A stretch of 64,000 nt of DNA from positions 2,726,501-2,790,500 of the forward strand of contig NZ_CP085530.1 in NCBI RefSeq assembly GCF_020616155.1, read 5' to 3'. A model generated the notes under the pieces. It ran no database searches, was not told where the DNA came from, and saw only the letters and a list, made by a program, of their open reading frames with translations. Made by a program: the position numbers and the translations under genes. The DNA is from Vogesella sp. XCS3 (lineage in GTDB: Bacteria > Pseudomonadota > Gammaproteobacteria > Burkholderiales > Chromobacteriaceae). Shown here piece by piece: positions 9,765 through 19,236 of the stretch. Each line of letters begins with the position of its first letter. Positions within the stretch are counted from its first letter, which is position 1.

Positions 9765-10166
9765 TCAGGACAGGCTGCCGGCGTTCAGCACGCCTGCGGC
9801 CAGCTGCACACTGCCGGCCAGCAGGCCCATGGCGGTGTTGTTGTCCAGCAGCGCCTGTTGCAGGTCGCGCACCCAGCGCGATAGCAACATGTGGACGGCG
9901 ATCTGCACCAGCAGCGCCAGTGCGCCCCACAGCAGGAATTTTTCTACCGTATTCAGGTGCCAGGCGCTGGACGCCAGTGTCAGCGAAAAGCCGATCAAGG
10001 CGCCGCCAAACGACAGTGCCGCCGCCTGGTTGTGCTGGCGGATCAGCTGCATTTCGTCCAGCGGCGTCACGCGGCAGTACAGCACGGTAAACAGCGCCAG
10101 CAGCAGCGCGCCGCTGCCCAGGTAGGACAGGTAGGCCAACAGGGCCGGCAGGAAGGCAGTCGACAT
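9765..10166 (-). CDS. DUF350 inner-membrane protein
   Basis: 133 aa, four hydrophobic helices, DUF350 family (the E. coli YjfL relative). First gene of the unit. DUF350 proteins commonly co-occur with ATP-grasp amidoligases or polyamine enzymes. The ATG at 10166 is preferred over the one at 10184, which adds six residues. It diverges from the aminopropyltransferase gene with only 55 bases between starts, so the two arms of the cluster share one control region. Confidence 0.85.
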   Translation of the reverse strand: MSTAFLPALLAYLSYLGSGALLLALFTVLYCRVTPLDEMQLIRQHNQAAALSFGGALIGFSLTLASSAWHLNTVEKFLLWGALALLVQIAVHMLLSRWVRDLQQALLDNNTAMGLLAGSVQLAAGVLNAGSLS

Positions 10167-10221
10167 ATGCAGCGTCCTTGGCAAGCTTGGGCAATAATGC
10201 TGGCCATTCTACCCACGTTTC

Positions 10222-11745
10222 ATGAAAGCCTGCATGCGCGATCGTCTGCTTATCCTGTCGGTGTTTGTGGTGGCGTCCTGCGGCCTGGCCTACGAGCTGA
10301 TCGCCGGGGCGCTGGCCAGCTACCTGCTGGGCGATTCGGTGCTGCAGTTCTCGTCCATCATCGGCTGCTACCTGTTCGCCATGGGCGTGGGCTCGCACCT
10401 GTCGCAGTACGTGAAAGACGAGCGCGTGCTGGACACCTTCATCGAGATCGAGCTGTTGGTGGCGCTGCTGGGCGGCCTGTCGGCCAGCGCGCTGTTTGCG
10501 GTGTTTGCCTGGAGCGGCGAGTCGTTCCGCCTCACGCTGTACGCGCTGGTGTTCCTCACCGGTGCCATGGTGGGCATGGAGATTCCGCTGGTGATGCGTG
10601 CGCTGAACCAGCGCCAGCAACGCTTTGCCGAGCTGGTGAGCCGCGTGCTCACCTTCGACTACCTGGGGGCGCTGGCGGTATCGCTGCTGTTCCCTATCGT
10701 GCTGGCGCCGCGCTTGGGGTTGGCGCGCTCGGCGCTGCTGTTCGGCCTCAGTAACGTGGCGGTGGCGCTGTGGACCTGCCGCGTGTTCCGCGCCGAGCTG
10801 CTGCGGCCAACCGTGCAGTACCTGCGCAGCCTGCTGGTGCTGCTGGTGCTGGGTGGCAGCTTCATCGCCGCCGACGAGCTGACGCGCTGGAACGAAAAAG
10901 CCATCTACGGCGACGACGTCATCCACGCCGAAACCACGCCCTACCAGCGCCTGGTGCTGACGCGCTGGAAAGGCGACCTGCGCCTGTACATCAACGGCAA
11001 CCTGCAGTTTTCCAGCCGCGACGAGCACCGCTACCACGAGGCGCTGGTGCACCCGGTGCTGGGCGCGCTGCCGTGGGCGCGGCAGGTGCTGATCCTGGGC
11101 GGCGGCGACGGCCTGGCCGCGCGCGAGGTGCTGAAGTACCCCCATGTGCAGCAGGTGACGCTGGTGGACCTGGACCCGGCGATGACCGGCCTGTTCAGCC
11201 GCAGCGCGCCGCTGCTGGCGCTGAACGGCGGCTCGCTGCGCAACCCGCGCTTGCGCGTGGTCAACGACGACGCCGCGCGCTGGCTGGAGCAGCACCCCGA
11301 CGTGTTCGACGCCATCATCGTCGACTTTCCCGACCCGTCCAGCTTTGCGCTGGGCAAGCTGTACTCGGTGCCGCTGTACCGGCTGCTGTCGCGCCACCTG
11401 GCCGACAACGGCCTGGCCGTGGTGCAATCCACCTCGCCCTACCACGCGCCGCGTTCGTACTGGAGCATCAACGCCACGCTGCGCGCCGCCGGGCTGGCTA
11501 CCACGCCCTACCACGCCTACGTGCCGTCGTTTGGCGAGTGGGGTTTCATCATTGCCGCCCATCGCCCCGGCTACATGCCGCCGCAGGCCTACCGCGTGCC
11601 GCTGAAATTCCTCGACCGCGAGGCCACGCGGCAGATGTTCTTCTTCCCGCCCGACATGCGGCCGTGGCGCGTCGAGCCCAACCAGCTGAACGACCAGCGC
11701 CTGGTGCATTACTTCGAGCAGGACTGGTCGCAGGTGATCCGCTGA
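10222..11745 (+). CDS. speE: Membrane-anchored polyamine aminopropyltransferase (spermidine synthase homologue)
   Basis: 507 aa, about twice the length of soluble SpeE. Residues 1-210 form several transmembrane helices. The rest is a spermidine-synthase fold with the dcSAM-binding motif GGGDG (about residue 293), the acidic VDLDP strand end, and a VDFPDP loop with the catalytic-type Asp. Predicted to move an aminopropyl group from decarboxylated SAM to a polyamine at the cytoplasmic membrane face. The stop overlaps the next start (TGATG). Confidence 0.88.
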   Translation: MKACMRDRLLILSVFVVASCGLAYELIAGALASYLLGDSVLQFSSIIGCYLFAMGVGSHLSQYVKDERVLDTFIEIELLVALLGGLSASALFAVFAWSGESFRLTLYALVFLTGAMVGMEIPLVMRALNQRQQRFAELVSRVLTFDYLGALAVSLLFPIVLAPRLGLARSALLFGLSNVAVALWTCRVFRAELLRPTVQYLRSLLVLLVLGGSFIAADELTRWNEKAIYGDDVIHAETTPYQRLVLTRWKGDLRLYINGNLQFSSRDEHRYHEALVHPVLGALPWARQVLILGGGDGLAAREVLKYPHVQQVTLVDLDPAMTGLFSRSAPLLALNGGSLRNPRLRVVNDDAARWLEQHPDVFDAIIVDFPDPSSFALGKLYSVPLYRLLSRHLADNGLAVVQSTSPYHAPRSYWSINATLRAAGLATTPYHAYVPSFGEWGFIIAAHRPGYMPPQAYRVPLKFLDREATRQMFFFPPDMRPWRVEPNQLNDQRLVHYFEQDWSQVIR

Positions 11746-13343
11746 TGCAGCGCCGCGACTTTCTGCGTACCGCCGCCGCGCTGGCCGGCTTGCCGCTGCT
11801 CACCGGCTGCCAGCAGCTGCTGGGCTGGGGCTTGCCGGTGGACGTGCTGCGCCCTGGCATGGCCACCGGCCACCGCCTGCGCGACGCCGCCACGCTGCCG
11901 CCGCCACGCAGCGAGCGGCGCGTGGACACCGTGATCGTCGGCAGCGGCGTGGCCGGCCTGTTTGCCGGCTGGCGGCTGGCGCGCGAAGGTTACCGCGACT
12001 TTGTGCTGCTGAACGGGCCGGAGCCGGACGGCAACGCCGCCGCCGGTGCCTTCGACGGCTGGCGCTACCCCACCGGCGCGCATTACCTGCCGCTGCCCTC
12101 GCCCGAGTCGGCGCACGTGCGCACGCTGCTGGCCGAGATGGGCGTGATTGAAGCCGGCAGCGACAGCCTGCGGCCAACGTTTGACGAACGCGTACTGGTG
12201 CACGCGCCGGACGAGCGGCTGTGGCGCGACGGCCAGTGGCAGGATGGCCTGCTGCCGCGCGGCCTGGGCGCCGATGACGACGCGCAGCAGCAGCGCTTTT
12301 TGCTTCACGTGAAACAATTGCAGCAACAGCACGGTGCCGATGGCCGCCGCGTGTTTACCGTGCCTACCGCGCTGGCGTCGCAAGACCCGGCCTGGCGCGC
12401 GCTGGACAGGCAAAGCTTTGCCAGCTGGCTGGCGGCGCACGGTTACACCGCGCCCGGCCTGCTGTGGTACCTGGACTACTGCTGCCGCGACGATTACGGC
12501 AGCACGCTGGCGCACACCTCGGCGTGGGCCGGCCTGCACTACTTTGCCGCCCGTGGCGGCCATGCGGCCAACGCCGAGGACGGCGCGGTGCTCACCTGGC
12601 CGGACGGGCTGAACCCGCTGCTGCGCCACATGCGCGGCCGCATCGGCCACGACAGGCAGCTGGATGGCGCCGCCTGGCGCATCCGTCAGCAGGGCAAGCA
12701 GGTGCTGGTGGATTACATCGACGCTACCGGTGCGCAGCGGCTGCTTGCACGGCGCGTCATCGTGGCCACGCCGCTGCACGTGGCCTGGCACCTGCTGCCG
12801 CAGCTGCCGGCGCTGGGCTTCCAGCACGCCCACCTGCCGCCGCGGGCGCCGTGGCTGGTGGGCAATGTGCTGCTGGAGCGCTTCCCCGCCGAGCCGGTCA
12901 GCCAGCCGCTGGCGTGGGACAACGTGGTGTACGGCAGCCGCAGCCTGGGCTACGTGGTGGCCACCCATCAGCTGATCCGCGCCGCGCTGCCGGAGCGCAC
13001 GGTGTTTACCACTTACCACGCCTTTGCCGATGCGCCGCCCGCCGCCACGCGGCCATGGTTGGCCGCCGCCAGCGCCGACGCGCTGTTTGAGCAGGCCACC
13101 GCCGACCTGTACGCCGTGTACGGGCCGCGCCTGCACCGCCATATGTTGGCCGCACGCCTCACCGTGCGCGCCCACGCCATGGCCAGCCCGCAGCCGGGCT
13201 TTCTGGCCAACCCTGGGCTGGCCGCACTGCGCGCTGCCGACGGCCCCATCCTGTTTGCCCACGCCGATTTGTCCGGCCTGTCGCTGTTTGAAGAAGCCGC
13301 CTGGTGGGGCGACGTGGCGGCGCAGCGGGTGCTGGCGGCCTGA
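11745..13343 (+). CDS. FAD/NAD(P)-binding oxidoreductase, Tat-exported putative lipoprotein
   Basis: 532 aa. The N-terminus carries a twin-arginine start (MQRRDFLRTAAALAGLPLL) running straight into a lipobox LTGC, so it is likely Tat-exported and lipid-anchored. A Rossmann motif GSGVAGLFAGWRLA at about residues 65-78 marks an amine-oxidase/NAD(P)-binding flavoprotein fold. Being one base overlapped with the aminopropyltransferase, it may oxidise a polyamine product outside the cytoplasm; this is inference. A parS-like palindrome lies within the gene at 12301. Confidence 0.8.
   Translation: MQRRDFLRTAAALAGLPLLTGCQQLLGWGLPVDVLRPGMATGHRLRDAATLPPPRSERRVDTVIVGSGVAGLFAGWRLAREGYRDFVLLNGPEPDGNAAAGAFDGWRYPTGAHYLPLPSPESAHVRTLLAEMGVIEAGSDSLRPTFDERVLVHAPDERLWRDGQWQDGLLPRGLGADDDAQQQRFLLHVKQLQQQHGADGRRVFTVPTALASQDPAWRALDRQSFASWLAAHGYTAPGLLWYLDYCCRDDYGSTLAHTSAWAGLHYFAARGGHAANAEDGAVLTWPDGLNPLLRHMRGRIGHDRQLDGAAWRIRQQGKQVLVDYIDATGAQRLLARRVIVATPLHVAWHLLPQLPALGFQHAHLPPRAPWLVGNVLLERFPAEPVSQPLAWDNVVYGSRSLGYVVATHQLIRAALPERTVFTTYHAFADAPPAATRPWLAAASADALFEQATADLYAVYGPRLHRHMLAARLTVRAHAMASPQPGFLANPGLAALRAADGPILFAHADLSGLSLFEEAAWWGDVAAQRVLAA
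12301..12316. other. parS-like site 3 (inside flavoprotein gene)
   Basis: TGCTTCACGTGAAACA: one mismatch across the full 16-base parS consensus, with the central TTCACGTGAA palindrome intact. Confidence 0.6.
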
Positions 13344-13448
13344 TGGCCGGCACCAAAGGACAGTTTGTGCCACGCCAAGGCCGCCATGGCTTTGTGATAC
13401 AGTGAAATCCCGGCTTACCCGGCCATCTTCCATGACAGAAAGGCTGCC

Positions 13449-15482
13449 ATGAGCACCAATCCGCTGCTAGCCAACTGGGATACGCCCCACCAGTTTCCCC
13501 CGTTCGACCAGATCGACGCCGCGCACTTTGTACCGGCGTTCGAGGCGCTGTTCGCCGCCCATCAGGCCGAGCTGGACACCATTGCGGCCAACCCGGCTGC
13601 CCCTGATTTTGCCAATACCGTTGCCGCACTGGCCCGGAGTGGCCTGCTGCTGGAACGCGCCAGCCTGTTGCTGGATAACCTGTCTGCCTCGGTAGGCAGC
13701 GACGCGCTGCAGGCGGTGGAGCGCGACATGGCGCCACGCCTGGCCGCCCACCACAGCAGCGTGTACCTGAACGCCGCGCTGTTTGCCCGCCTGGACGCGG
13801 TGTACCGCGAGCGCGCCGCGCTGGGGCTGGACGAAGAACAACAGCGCCTGCTGGCACGCCTGCACCGCAACTTCGTGCGTGCTGGCGCCCGGCTGGATGG
13901 CGAGGCGCGCAGCCGCTTTGCCGCCATCGTGTCGCGCCTGGCCGAGCTGCAAACCGCGTTCAGCCAGAACGTGCTGGCCGACGAGGGCGAGTACGTGCTG
14001 CCGCTGGGCGAGCAGGATATCGACGGCCTGCCCGGCTACGTGCTGGACGCCGCGCGCAACGCCGCCACCGAACGCGGGCTGGATGGCTACGCGCTGACGC
14101 TGTCGCGTTCGGCGGTCATCGGTTTTCTGACCTACTCCACCCGCCGCGACCTGCGCGAACAGCTGTGGCGCGCCTGGACCAGCCGTGGCGAAAACCCGGC
14201 GCGCGCCAACGCGCCGCTGGCGCGCGAGATTCTGGCGCTGCGTACCGAGAAAGCCGCGCTGCTGGGCTACGCCAGCTACGCCGACTACGCGCTGGAAGAC
14301 CGCATGGCCGGCAAGCCGCAGGCGGTGTACGACCTGCTGGCGCAAGTGTGGGAGCCGGCCAAGCAACGCTTTGCTGCCGAAAAAGTCATGCTGCAGCAGG
14401 AAGCAGCGCGCCAGGGCCTGCCGCAAGACATCCAGCCGTGGGATTGGTGGCTGCTGGCCGAAAAAGTACGCGTGGCACGCTACGCGCTGGACGACGCCCA
14501 GATCAAGCCCTACTTCAGCCTGCCGCGCATGCAGGCCGCCATGTTCGATGTGGCCGGCCGCCTGTTTGGCCTGCAGTTCGCCCCGCGTGACGACCTGCCG
14601 CGCTACCACCCCGACGTGCGGGTATGGGAAGTGCGCCGCGACGACACCGTGATCGGCCTGTTCATCGGTGACAACTACGCGCGCCAGGGCAAACGCGGCG
14701 GGGCGTGGATGCACTTGTTCCAGCAGCAAAGCGGCAAGGGCACAGACCGCGTGCTGCCTATCGTCATCAACAACAACAACTTTGCCAAGGCTGGCAGCGG
14801 CCCTACCCTGCTGAGCTTTGACGACGTGCGCACGCTGTTCCACGAGTTCGGCCACGCGCTGCACGGCCTGCTGTCCGACGTGCAGTACCGCCTGCTGTCC
14901 GGCCCCAATACGCCGCAGGACTACGTGGAGCTGCCGTCGCAGCTGCTGGAAAACTGGGCGCTGGTGCCGGAAGTGCTGGCCGAGCACGCGCGCCATGTGG
15001 ACAGCGGCGAGCCGATTCCGCCGGCGCTGGTGGCGGCCATCAAGGCGGCCAGCACCTTCAACCAGGGCTTCGAGACCGTGCGCTACAGCGCGTCCACGCT
15101 GATCGACCTGGCGCTGCACCAGCGCAACGACGCCGACGGCGTGGATATTCTGGCCTTTGAAGCCGCCGAGCGTACGCGCCTGGGCGTGCCGCTGGAAGCG
15201 GGCATGAACCACCGCCTGCCGCACTTTGGCCACGTGTTTTCCGACGACTACTACGCCGCCGGTTACTACGTGTACATGTGGGCCGAGGTGCTGGAGGCCG
15301 AAGCGTTTGCGGCGTTTGAAGAAGCCGGCAACCCGTTTGACGCCGCGCTGGCCGCCAAGCTGCAGCGTTACATCTACAGCGCCGGCGACGCGCGCGAGCA
15401 GCGGGCGGCGTTCCGCGCCTTCCGCGGCCATGACCCGCAGGCGGCGCCGATGCTGGAAAAACGTGGCCTGCTAGCGGTGTAA
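13449..15482 (+). CDS. dcp: Peptidyl-dipeptidase Dcp (M3 family zinc peptidase)
   Basis: 677 aa, like E. coli Dcp (about 680). Removes C-terminal dipeptides from peptides. The zinc motif HEFGH sits at residues 465-469. Conserved Dcp/M3 blocks are recognisable (YHPDVRVWEV, LSGPNTPQDYVELPSQLLENW, YYAAGYYVYMWAEVL). I favour Dcp over oligopeptidase A (PrlC) because of the overall pattern and N-terminus. No signal peptide, so cytoplasmic. It stands alone between a 105-base upstream gap and a terminator. Confidence 0.9.
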   Translation: MSTNPLLANWDTPHQFPPFDQIDAAHFVPAFEALFAAHQAELDTIAANPAAPDFANTVAALARSGLLLERASLLLDNLSASVGSDALQAVERDMAPRLAAHHSSVYLNAALFARLDAVYRERAALGLDEEQQRLLARLHRNFVRAGARLDGEARSRFAAIVSRLAELQTAFSQNVLADEGEYVLPLGEQDIDGLPGYVLDAARNAATERGLDGYALTLSRSAVIGFLTYSTRRDLREQLWRAWTSRGENPARANAPLAREILALRTEKAALLGYASYADYALEDRMAGKPQAVYDLLAQVWEPAKQRFAAEKVMLQQEAARQGLPQDIQPWDWWLLAEKVRVARYALDDAQIKPYFSLPRMQAAMFDVAGRLFGLQFAPRDDLPRYHPDVRVWEVRRDDTVIGLFIGDNYARQGKRGGAWMHLFQQQSGKGTDRVLPIVINNNNFAKAGSGPTLLSFDDVRTLFHEFGHALHGLLSDVQYRLLSGPNTPQDYVELPSQLLENWALVPEVLAEHARHVDSGEPIPPALVAAIKAASTFNQGFETVRYSASTLIDLALHQRNDADGVDILAFEAAERTRLGVPLEAGMNHRLPHFGHVFSDDYYAAGYYVYMWAEVLEAEAFAAFEEAGNPFDAALAAKLQRYIYSAGDAREQRAAFRAFRGHDPQAAPMLEKRGLLAV

Positions 15483-15505
15483 GGTTGGCCGCAGGCTAAA
15501 CGCAC

Positions 15506-15530
15506 AAGGCCGCCCCGCCGGGGCGGCCTT
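15506..15530. terminator. GC-rich hairpin between convergent dcp and response regulator
   Basis: Perfect 11-bp stem AAGGCCGCCCC / GGGGCGGCCTT with a 3-base loop. It has no long U-run on either strand but sits exactly in the convergent gap, next to a GGTTGGCCGCA copy. Confidence 0.75.
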
Positions 15531-15544
15531 GCTACGTGTGGCGG

Positions 15545-16309
15545 CTAGGCGGCGCTGATGTGCGCGTCCAGCATATAGCCTTCGCCGCGCACGGTACGGA
15601 TCAGCGCCGGGTTGCGCGGGTCGTCGCGCAGCTTGCCGCGCAGGCGCGAGATCAGGATGTCGATGCTGCGGTCGAATACGTCCACCGTGCCGCCGCGGGT
15701 CAGGTCCAGCAGCAGCTCGCGGTCCAGCACCGTGTGCGGGCGCTGTACCAGCACCGATAGCAGGCGGAATTCGGCGCTGGATAGCGGGATCACGGTTCCC
15801 TGCGGGTCGTGCAGCTGGCGCAGGGTGCTGTTGAGCAGCCAGTTGCCAAAGCGGATGCGCTGGTGGCCGCTGTCGGGCAGCGCCGGGCTGGCCTGGCTGC
15901 GGTTGCGGCGCAGTACCGAGTGCAGGCGGGCTACCAGCTCGCGGGTATCAAACGGTTTGGACAGAAAGTCGTCAGCACCGATTTCCAGGCTGATGATGCG
16001 TTCGGTCAGGTCGTTGCGCGCGCTCATCATCAGGATGGGGATATCGGACTGGCTGCGCAGCCGTTTGCACAGGCTCAGGCCGTTTTCGCCGGGCAGCATC
16101 AGGTCCAGCACGATGGCGTCAAAATGCTGGCGCGCCAGCCAGGCTTCCATTTCGCGGCCGTCTGCCGCGCCCTCGGCCAGCATGGCAAAACCGCCCAGGT
16201 ATTGGCAGACCAGCTCGCGTATTGCCTGGTCGTCGTCTACCACCAGAACGCGCAGGCTATCGCCTGAAAAAGGGCCGGGTGTCGCGGTGGCGTCTGTCGT
16301 GTGCTGCAT
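15545..16309 (-). CDS. OmpR-family response regulator (orphan)
   Basis: 254 aa. Receiver domain about residues 19-132 with acidic pair DDD at 25-27, phosphoacceptor Asp69 (IVLDLMLP) and Lys118 (SKPF). A winged-helix DNA-binding domain follows at about 155-250 (LSSAEFRLLSVL; RSIDILISRLRGKL). No histidine kinase gene lies beside it, so its partner must be elsewhere. Target genes cannot be told from the window. Confidence 0.93.
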   Translation of the reverse strand: MQHTTDATATPGPFSGDSLRVLVVDDDQAIRELVCQYLGGFAMLAEGAADGREMEAWLARQHFDAIVLDLMLPGENGLSLCKRLRSQSDIPILMMSARNDLTERIISLEIGADDFLSKPFDTRELVARLHSVLRRNRSQASPALPDSGHQRIRFGNWLLNSTLRQLHDPQGTVIPLSSAEFRLLSVLVQRPHTVLDRELLLDLTRGGTVDVFDRSIDILISRLRGKLRDDPRNPALIRTVRGEGYMLDAHISAA

Positions 16310-16550
16310 GCTGTGTCCGTGGTCATGCCTGGTTGGCCGCAGGGGCGGTGCCAGGTAGCGGCGCGGCCAGGCACGGGTGGTGCCTGGCGTGCCGTGTGTG
16401 GGTAAGGTGGCGTCTGGTACAGCTTAATGGGGCAATGCCCCGCTGATTTGTGCGCTTAGTATGGGTTTTGATACAAAGTGGCCAAACGGTGGCAATAATG
16501 GCACCCGTAGACTGCAGCAAATCACTGCTGCCGCCTTGCGGCTTGTTGCC

Positions 16551-17078
16551 ATGCCCATTCGCCCGTTTTTCCGCCTGGCGCTGTCCGGCTGCCTGGGTTT
16601 GCTGTCCGGTTGCATTACCGTACAGAACCTGCCCAGCCCGGCGCGTGACGTGTTTACCTTTTCGTTTTCTACCGCCAGCGAAATGCAGGCCATGGCCGAG
16701 AAGGCAGAGCAGAGCGCGTCACGCCGCCCTGCCCCTTTCCAGAAAATCTGTATCGAGTGGAACGAGGCGGTGACCGTACCGGACATGCTGACGGTGATCG
16801 AGGCGGCCTTGCGCCGCCGCCGCATAGAAACCCAGGTATACGCACCGGGCGCGGTGCCGGGCGGCTGCGTGACGCTGGTATACGCCGCTACCCGTGCGTG
16901 GGAACAGGATTTTTCCTACCTGAACTACGCCAGCATGGCGCTGAAACAGGGCAGCACCACGCTGGGCAAGGTGGTGTACGAGCCGCGCATGCTGGGTTTC
17001 GACCGCTGGGCCAGCACCGAGGCCAAGCTGATTTTCCTGCTGGACGAGCTGGTATCCAGCCCGCCGCGCTTGCCTTAG
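16551..17078 (+). CDS. Putative lipoprotein of unknown function
   Basis: 175 aa. Start chosen so that a lipoprotein signal peptide with lipobox LLSGC is N-terminal; an in-frame ATG at 16461 would bury it. The mature part is a small alpha/beta domain containing two Cys residues (ICIEWNE, GGCVTLVY), conceivably a disulfide. I do not recognise the family. It converges with the flgH-like gene. Confidence 0.65.
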   Translation: MPIRPFFRLALSGCLGLLSGCITVQNLPSPARDVFTFSFSTASEMQAMAEKAEQSASRRPAPFQKICIEWNEAVTVPDMLTVIEAALRRRRIETQVYAPGAVPGGCVTLVYAATRAWEQDFSYLNYASMALKQGSTTLGKVVYEPRMLGFDRWASTEAKLIFLLDELVSSPPRLP

Positions 17079-17084
17079 CGCCGC

Positions 17085-17753
17085 TTAGTAAAGCGTGACC
17101 GCCGCGCCAAACAGAAACTGCACCCAGGCCAGCACGCTGGCGTCCAGCGGCATGTTCTGGTTGATCTGGTCCAGGCGGGCGTTAATCACGTAGCGCGACG
17201 AGATGCTGTTGTTCGGCTGTAGCTGTGCGCTGTTGATGATGCCGGAAAAGCGCAGCGTGCTTTGCTTGCCGTTGAGCAGCACCACCTTGTCGCCGCCTAC
17301 TACCAGGTAGCCGTTGGGCAGAACGTCCAGCACCGATACCATCATGTTGCCGCTGATCTTGGTGCGGTTGTTCATTTTGCTGTCGTCTTTGTCGGCCAGC
17401 GAATAGCTGGAGTTGACGTCCACGTCGAAGACTTCTTTCACCAGGCCAGGCAGGGTATGCAGTGCACCCGGGCCTTTCACCGTATTGGCGCCGGTGGCTT
17501 TATCGTCCAGCGCGCGGCTGGTGCTGCTGCTCATGTCTTCTTCTATGCTCACCGTTACCGCGTCGCCTACGTGGCGGGCGATTTGTGTCTCGAAGAACAG
17601 CCTGGCGGTGGCCGGGTTGAAAATGCCGCCGTCGCCAGGTGAGGCCAGCATGGGCTTGAGCTGGGGGTAGCTGCTGGTGGGCAGCTGCACCACGGAATGG
17701 GTAGTGCAGGCGGCAAGCAGGAGCACGGGGCAGAGCAAGGCGAGGCGGCGCAT
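17085..17753 (-). CDS. flgH: FlgH-like flagellar L-ring lipoprotein (isolated copy)
   Basis: 222 aa. Lipoprotein signal peptide with lipobox LAAC and the FlgH-type core ([68 protein letters not shown]), ending WVQFLFG. FlgH forms the outer-membrane L ring of the flagellar basal body. No other flagellar gene is nearby, so this may be a second copy from a lateral system or a repurposed homologue. The ATG at 17753 is used because it places the hydrophobic signal at the N-terminus. Confidence 0.75.
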   Translation of the reverse strand: MRRLALLCPVLLLAACTTHSVVQLPTSSYPQLKPMLASPGDGGIFNPATARLFFETQIARHVGDAVTVSIEEDMSSSTSRALDDKATGANTVKGPGALHTLPGLVKEVFDVDVNSSYSLADKDDSKMNNRTKISGNMMVSVLDVLPNGYLVVGGDKVVLLNGKQSTLRFSGIINSAQLQPNNSISSRYVINARLDQINQNMPLDASVLAWVQFLFGAAVTLY

Positions 17754-17943
17754 GGTGCGGGTCCGGTTTGTGGTGTCCGGTATCATTCAAGCAGCGCCGT
17801 GTATCGGGCGTATCCTGGCATGGTCACCATTTTGTCCCGCCCTGCAACAGGCCGTTTACAAAGCCGATACGCTGCATGCACGCCACGGCGGTGGTGGTTT
17901 GGCATACCATACCGGCTGTCATTTTGGCCTTCGGGAGCTTGTC

Positions 17944-19146
17944 ATGCGTATTGGTACCCCTCTTTCCGCGTCGGCACGACGCGTCATGCTGCTGGGCAGC
18001 GGCGAACTGGGCAAGGAAGTGGTGATCGCCCTGCAACGGTTGGGCGTGGAAACCATCGCCGTTGACCGTTACCCGGACGCGCCGGCCATGCAGGTGGCGC
18101 ACCGCAGCCACGTTATCAATATGGCCGACCCCGCCGCGCTGCGTGCGCTGGTCGAGGCCGAGCGCCCGCACCTGGTGGTGCCGGAAATCGAAGCCATCGC
18201 TACCGAAGAGCTGCTGCGCATCGAGGCAGACGGCCTGGCCGAGGTGATCCCCACCGCGCGTGCGGCCAACCTCACCATGAACCGCGAAGGCATCCGCCGC
18301 CTGGCGGCCGAGGAGCTGGGCCTGCCCACCTCGCCGTACGCCTTTGCCAGCAGCCTGGCCGAACTGCAGGCCGCCATCGACGCCGGCATCGGCTACCCCT
18401 GCCTGGTGAAGCCGGTGATGTCGTCCAGTGGCAAAGGGCAATCGCTGCTGAAAGGCCCGGCCGACGTGGCTGCGGCCTGGGATTACGCCGTCAGCGCCGG
18501 CCGTGTGGACAAGGGCCGAGTCATCGTGGAAGGCTTCATCGATTTCGAGTACGAGATCACCCTGCTGACCGTGCGCGCCAATGACGGCCACGGTGCTGTG
18601 GCCACCCACTTCTGCGCGCCGGTAGGTCATTTGCAGCAGCGCGGCGACTACGTGGAAAGCTGGCAGCCGCAGGCGATGAGCCCGCTGGCGCAGCAGCGTG
18701 CACAAGAGATGGCCGCCAAGGTCACCGCCGCGCTGGGTGGCCGTGGCCTGTTTGGCGTGGAGCTGTTTGTGCAGGGCGACACGGTGTGGTTCTCCGAAGT
18801 GAGCCCGCGCCCGCACGACACCGGGCTGGTGACGCTGGCCAGCCAGCGTTTCAGCGAGTTCGAGCTGCACGCGCGCGCCATTCTGGGCTTGCCGGTGGAC
18901 GTGAGCCTGCGCACGGCGGCAGCGTCGGCGGTGATCTATGGCCGCCTGGAAGCGGCGGGTATCGCGTTTGACGGTGTGGCCGAGGCGCTGGCGGTACCCG
19001 GCGCGGATATCCGCCTGTTCGGCAAACCGGAAAGCTTCGAGCGCCGCCGCATGGGCGTGGCGGTGGCCTACGCCGACGACGTGGACAGCGCCCGCGAGCG
19101 CGCCCGCGAGGCGGCGGGTAAAGTGGTGCCGGTGAGCGGCGACTAA
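17944..19146 (+). CDS. purT: Formate-dependent phosphoribosylglycinamide formyltransferase
   Basis: 400 aa, usual PurT length. ATP-grasp enzyme that formylates GAR using formate and ATP, the folate-independent third step of purine synthesis. Recognisable blocks: [20 protein letters not shown] at the N-terminus, [12 protein letters not shown] in the ATP-binding loop, [10 protein letters not shown] near the metal/ATP site. Monocistronic with its own terminator. Confidence 0.96.
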   Translation: MRIGTPLSASARRVMLLGSGELGKEVVIALQRLGVETIAVDRYPDAPAMQVAHRSHVINMADPAALRALVEAERPHLVVPEIEAIATEELLRIEADGLAEVIPTARAANLTMNREGIRRLAAEELGLPTSPYAFASSLAELQAAIDAGIGYPCLVKPVMSSSGKGQSLLKGPADVAAAWDYAVSAGRVDKGRVIVEGFIDFEYEITLLTVRANDGHGAVATHFCAPVGHLQQRGDYVESWQPQAMSPLAQQRAQEMAAKVTAALGGRGLFGVELFVQGDTVWFSEVSPRPHDTGLVTLASQRFSEFELHARAILGLPVDVSLRTAAASAVIYGRLEAAGIAFDGVAEALAVPGADIRLFGKPESFERRRMGVAVAYADDVDSARERAREAAGKVVPVSGD

Positions 19147-19185
19147 GCCTGGCGGCCAAGGTTGGCCGCAGCCGCTAGAAACGCA

Positions 19186-19220
19186 CAAGGGCAAGCCATT
19201 CGGCTTGCCCTTGTTGTTTT
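19186..19220. terminator. Intrinsic terminator between purT and the Anbu operon
   Basis: 12-bp stem CAAGGGCAAGCC / GGCTTGCCCTTG with a 4-base loop and TTGTTTT tail. It is preceded by an inverted GGCCAA/TTGGCC pair containing the dispersed motif. Confidence 0.9.
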
Positions 19221-19236
19221 GGCGTACGACGACTGC

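Noticed and set aside
9679..11709. Long open frame (676 codons) antisense to speE
   Set aside because: His/Gln/Arg-rich low-complexity translation typical of the complement of GC-rich coding DNA; the sense frame has clear enzyme motifs.
11709..15431. Antisense frames of 574 and 654 codons opposite the flavoprotein and dcp
   Set aside because: Same composition artefact; no start signals or domains, and the sense strands carry intact families.
16468..16499. TTGATA...AATAAT promoter for the 16551 lipoprotein
   Set aside because: Spacing of 20 bases is too long; not listed as a feature.
19154..19168. GGCCAAGGTTGGCC as an independent regulatory dyad
   Set aside because: Better explained as an inverted pair of the dispersed GTTGGCCGC word beside the purT terminator.
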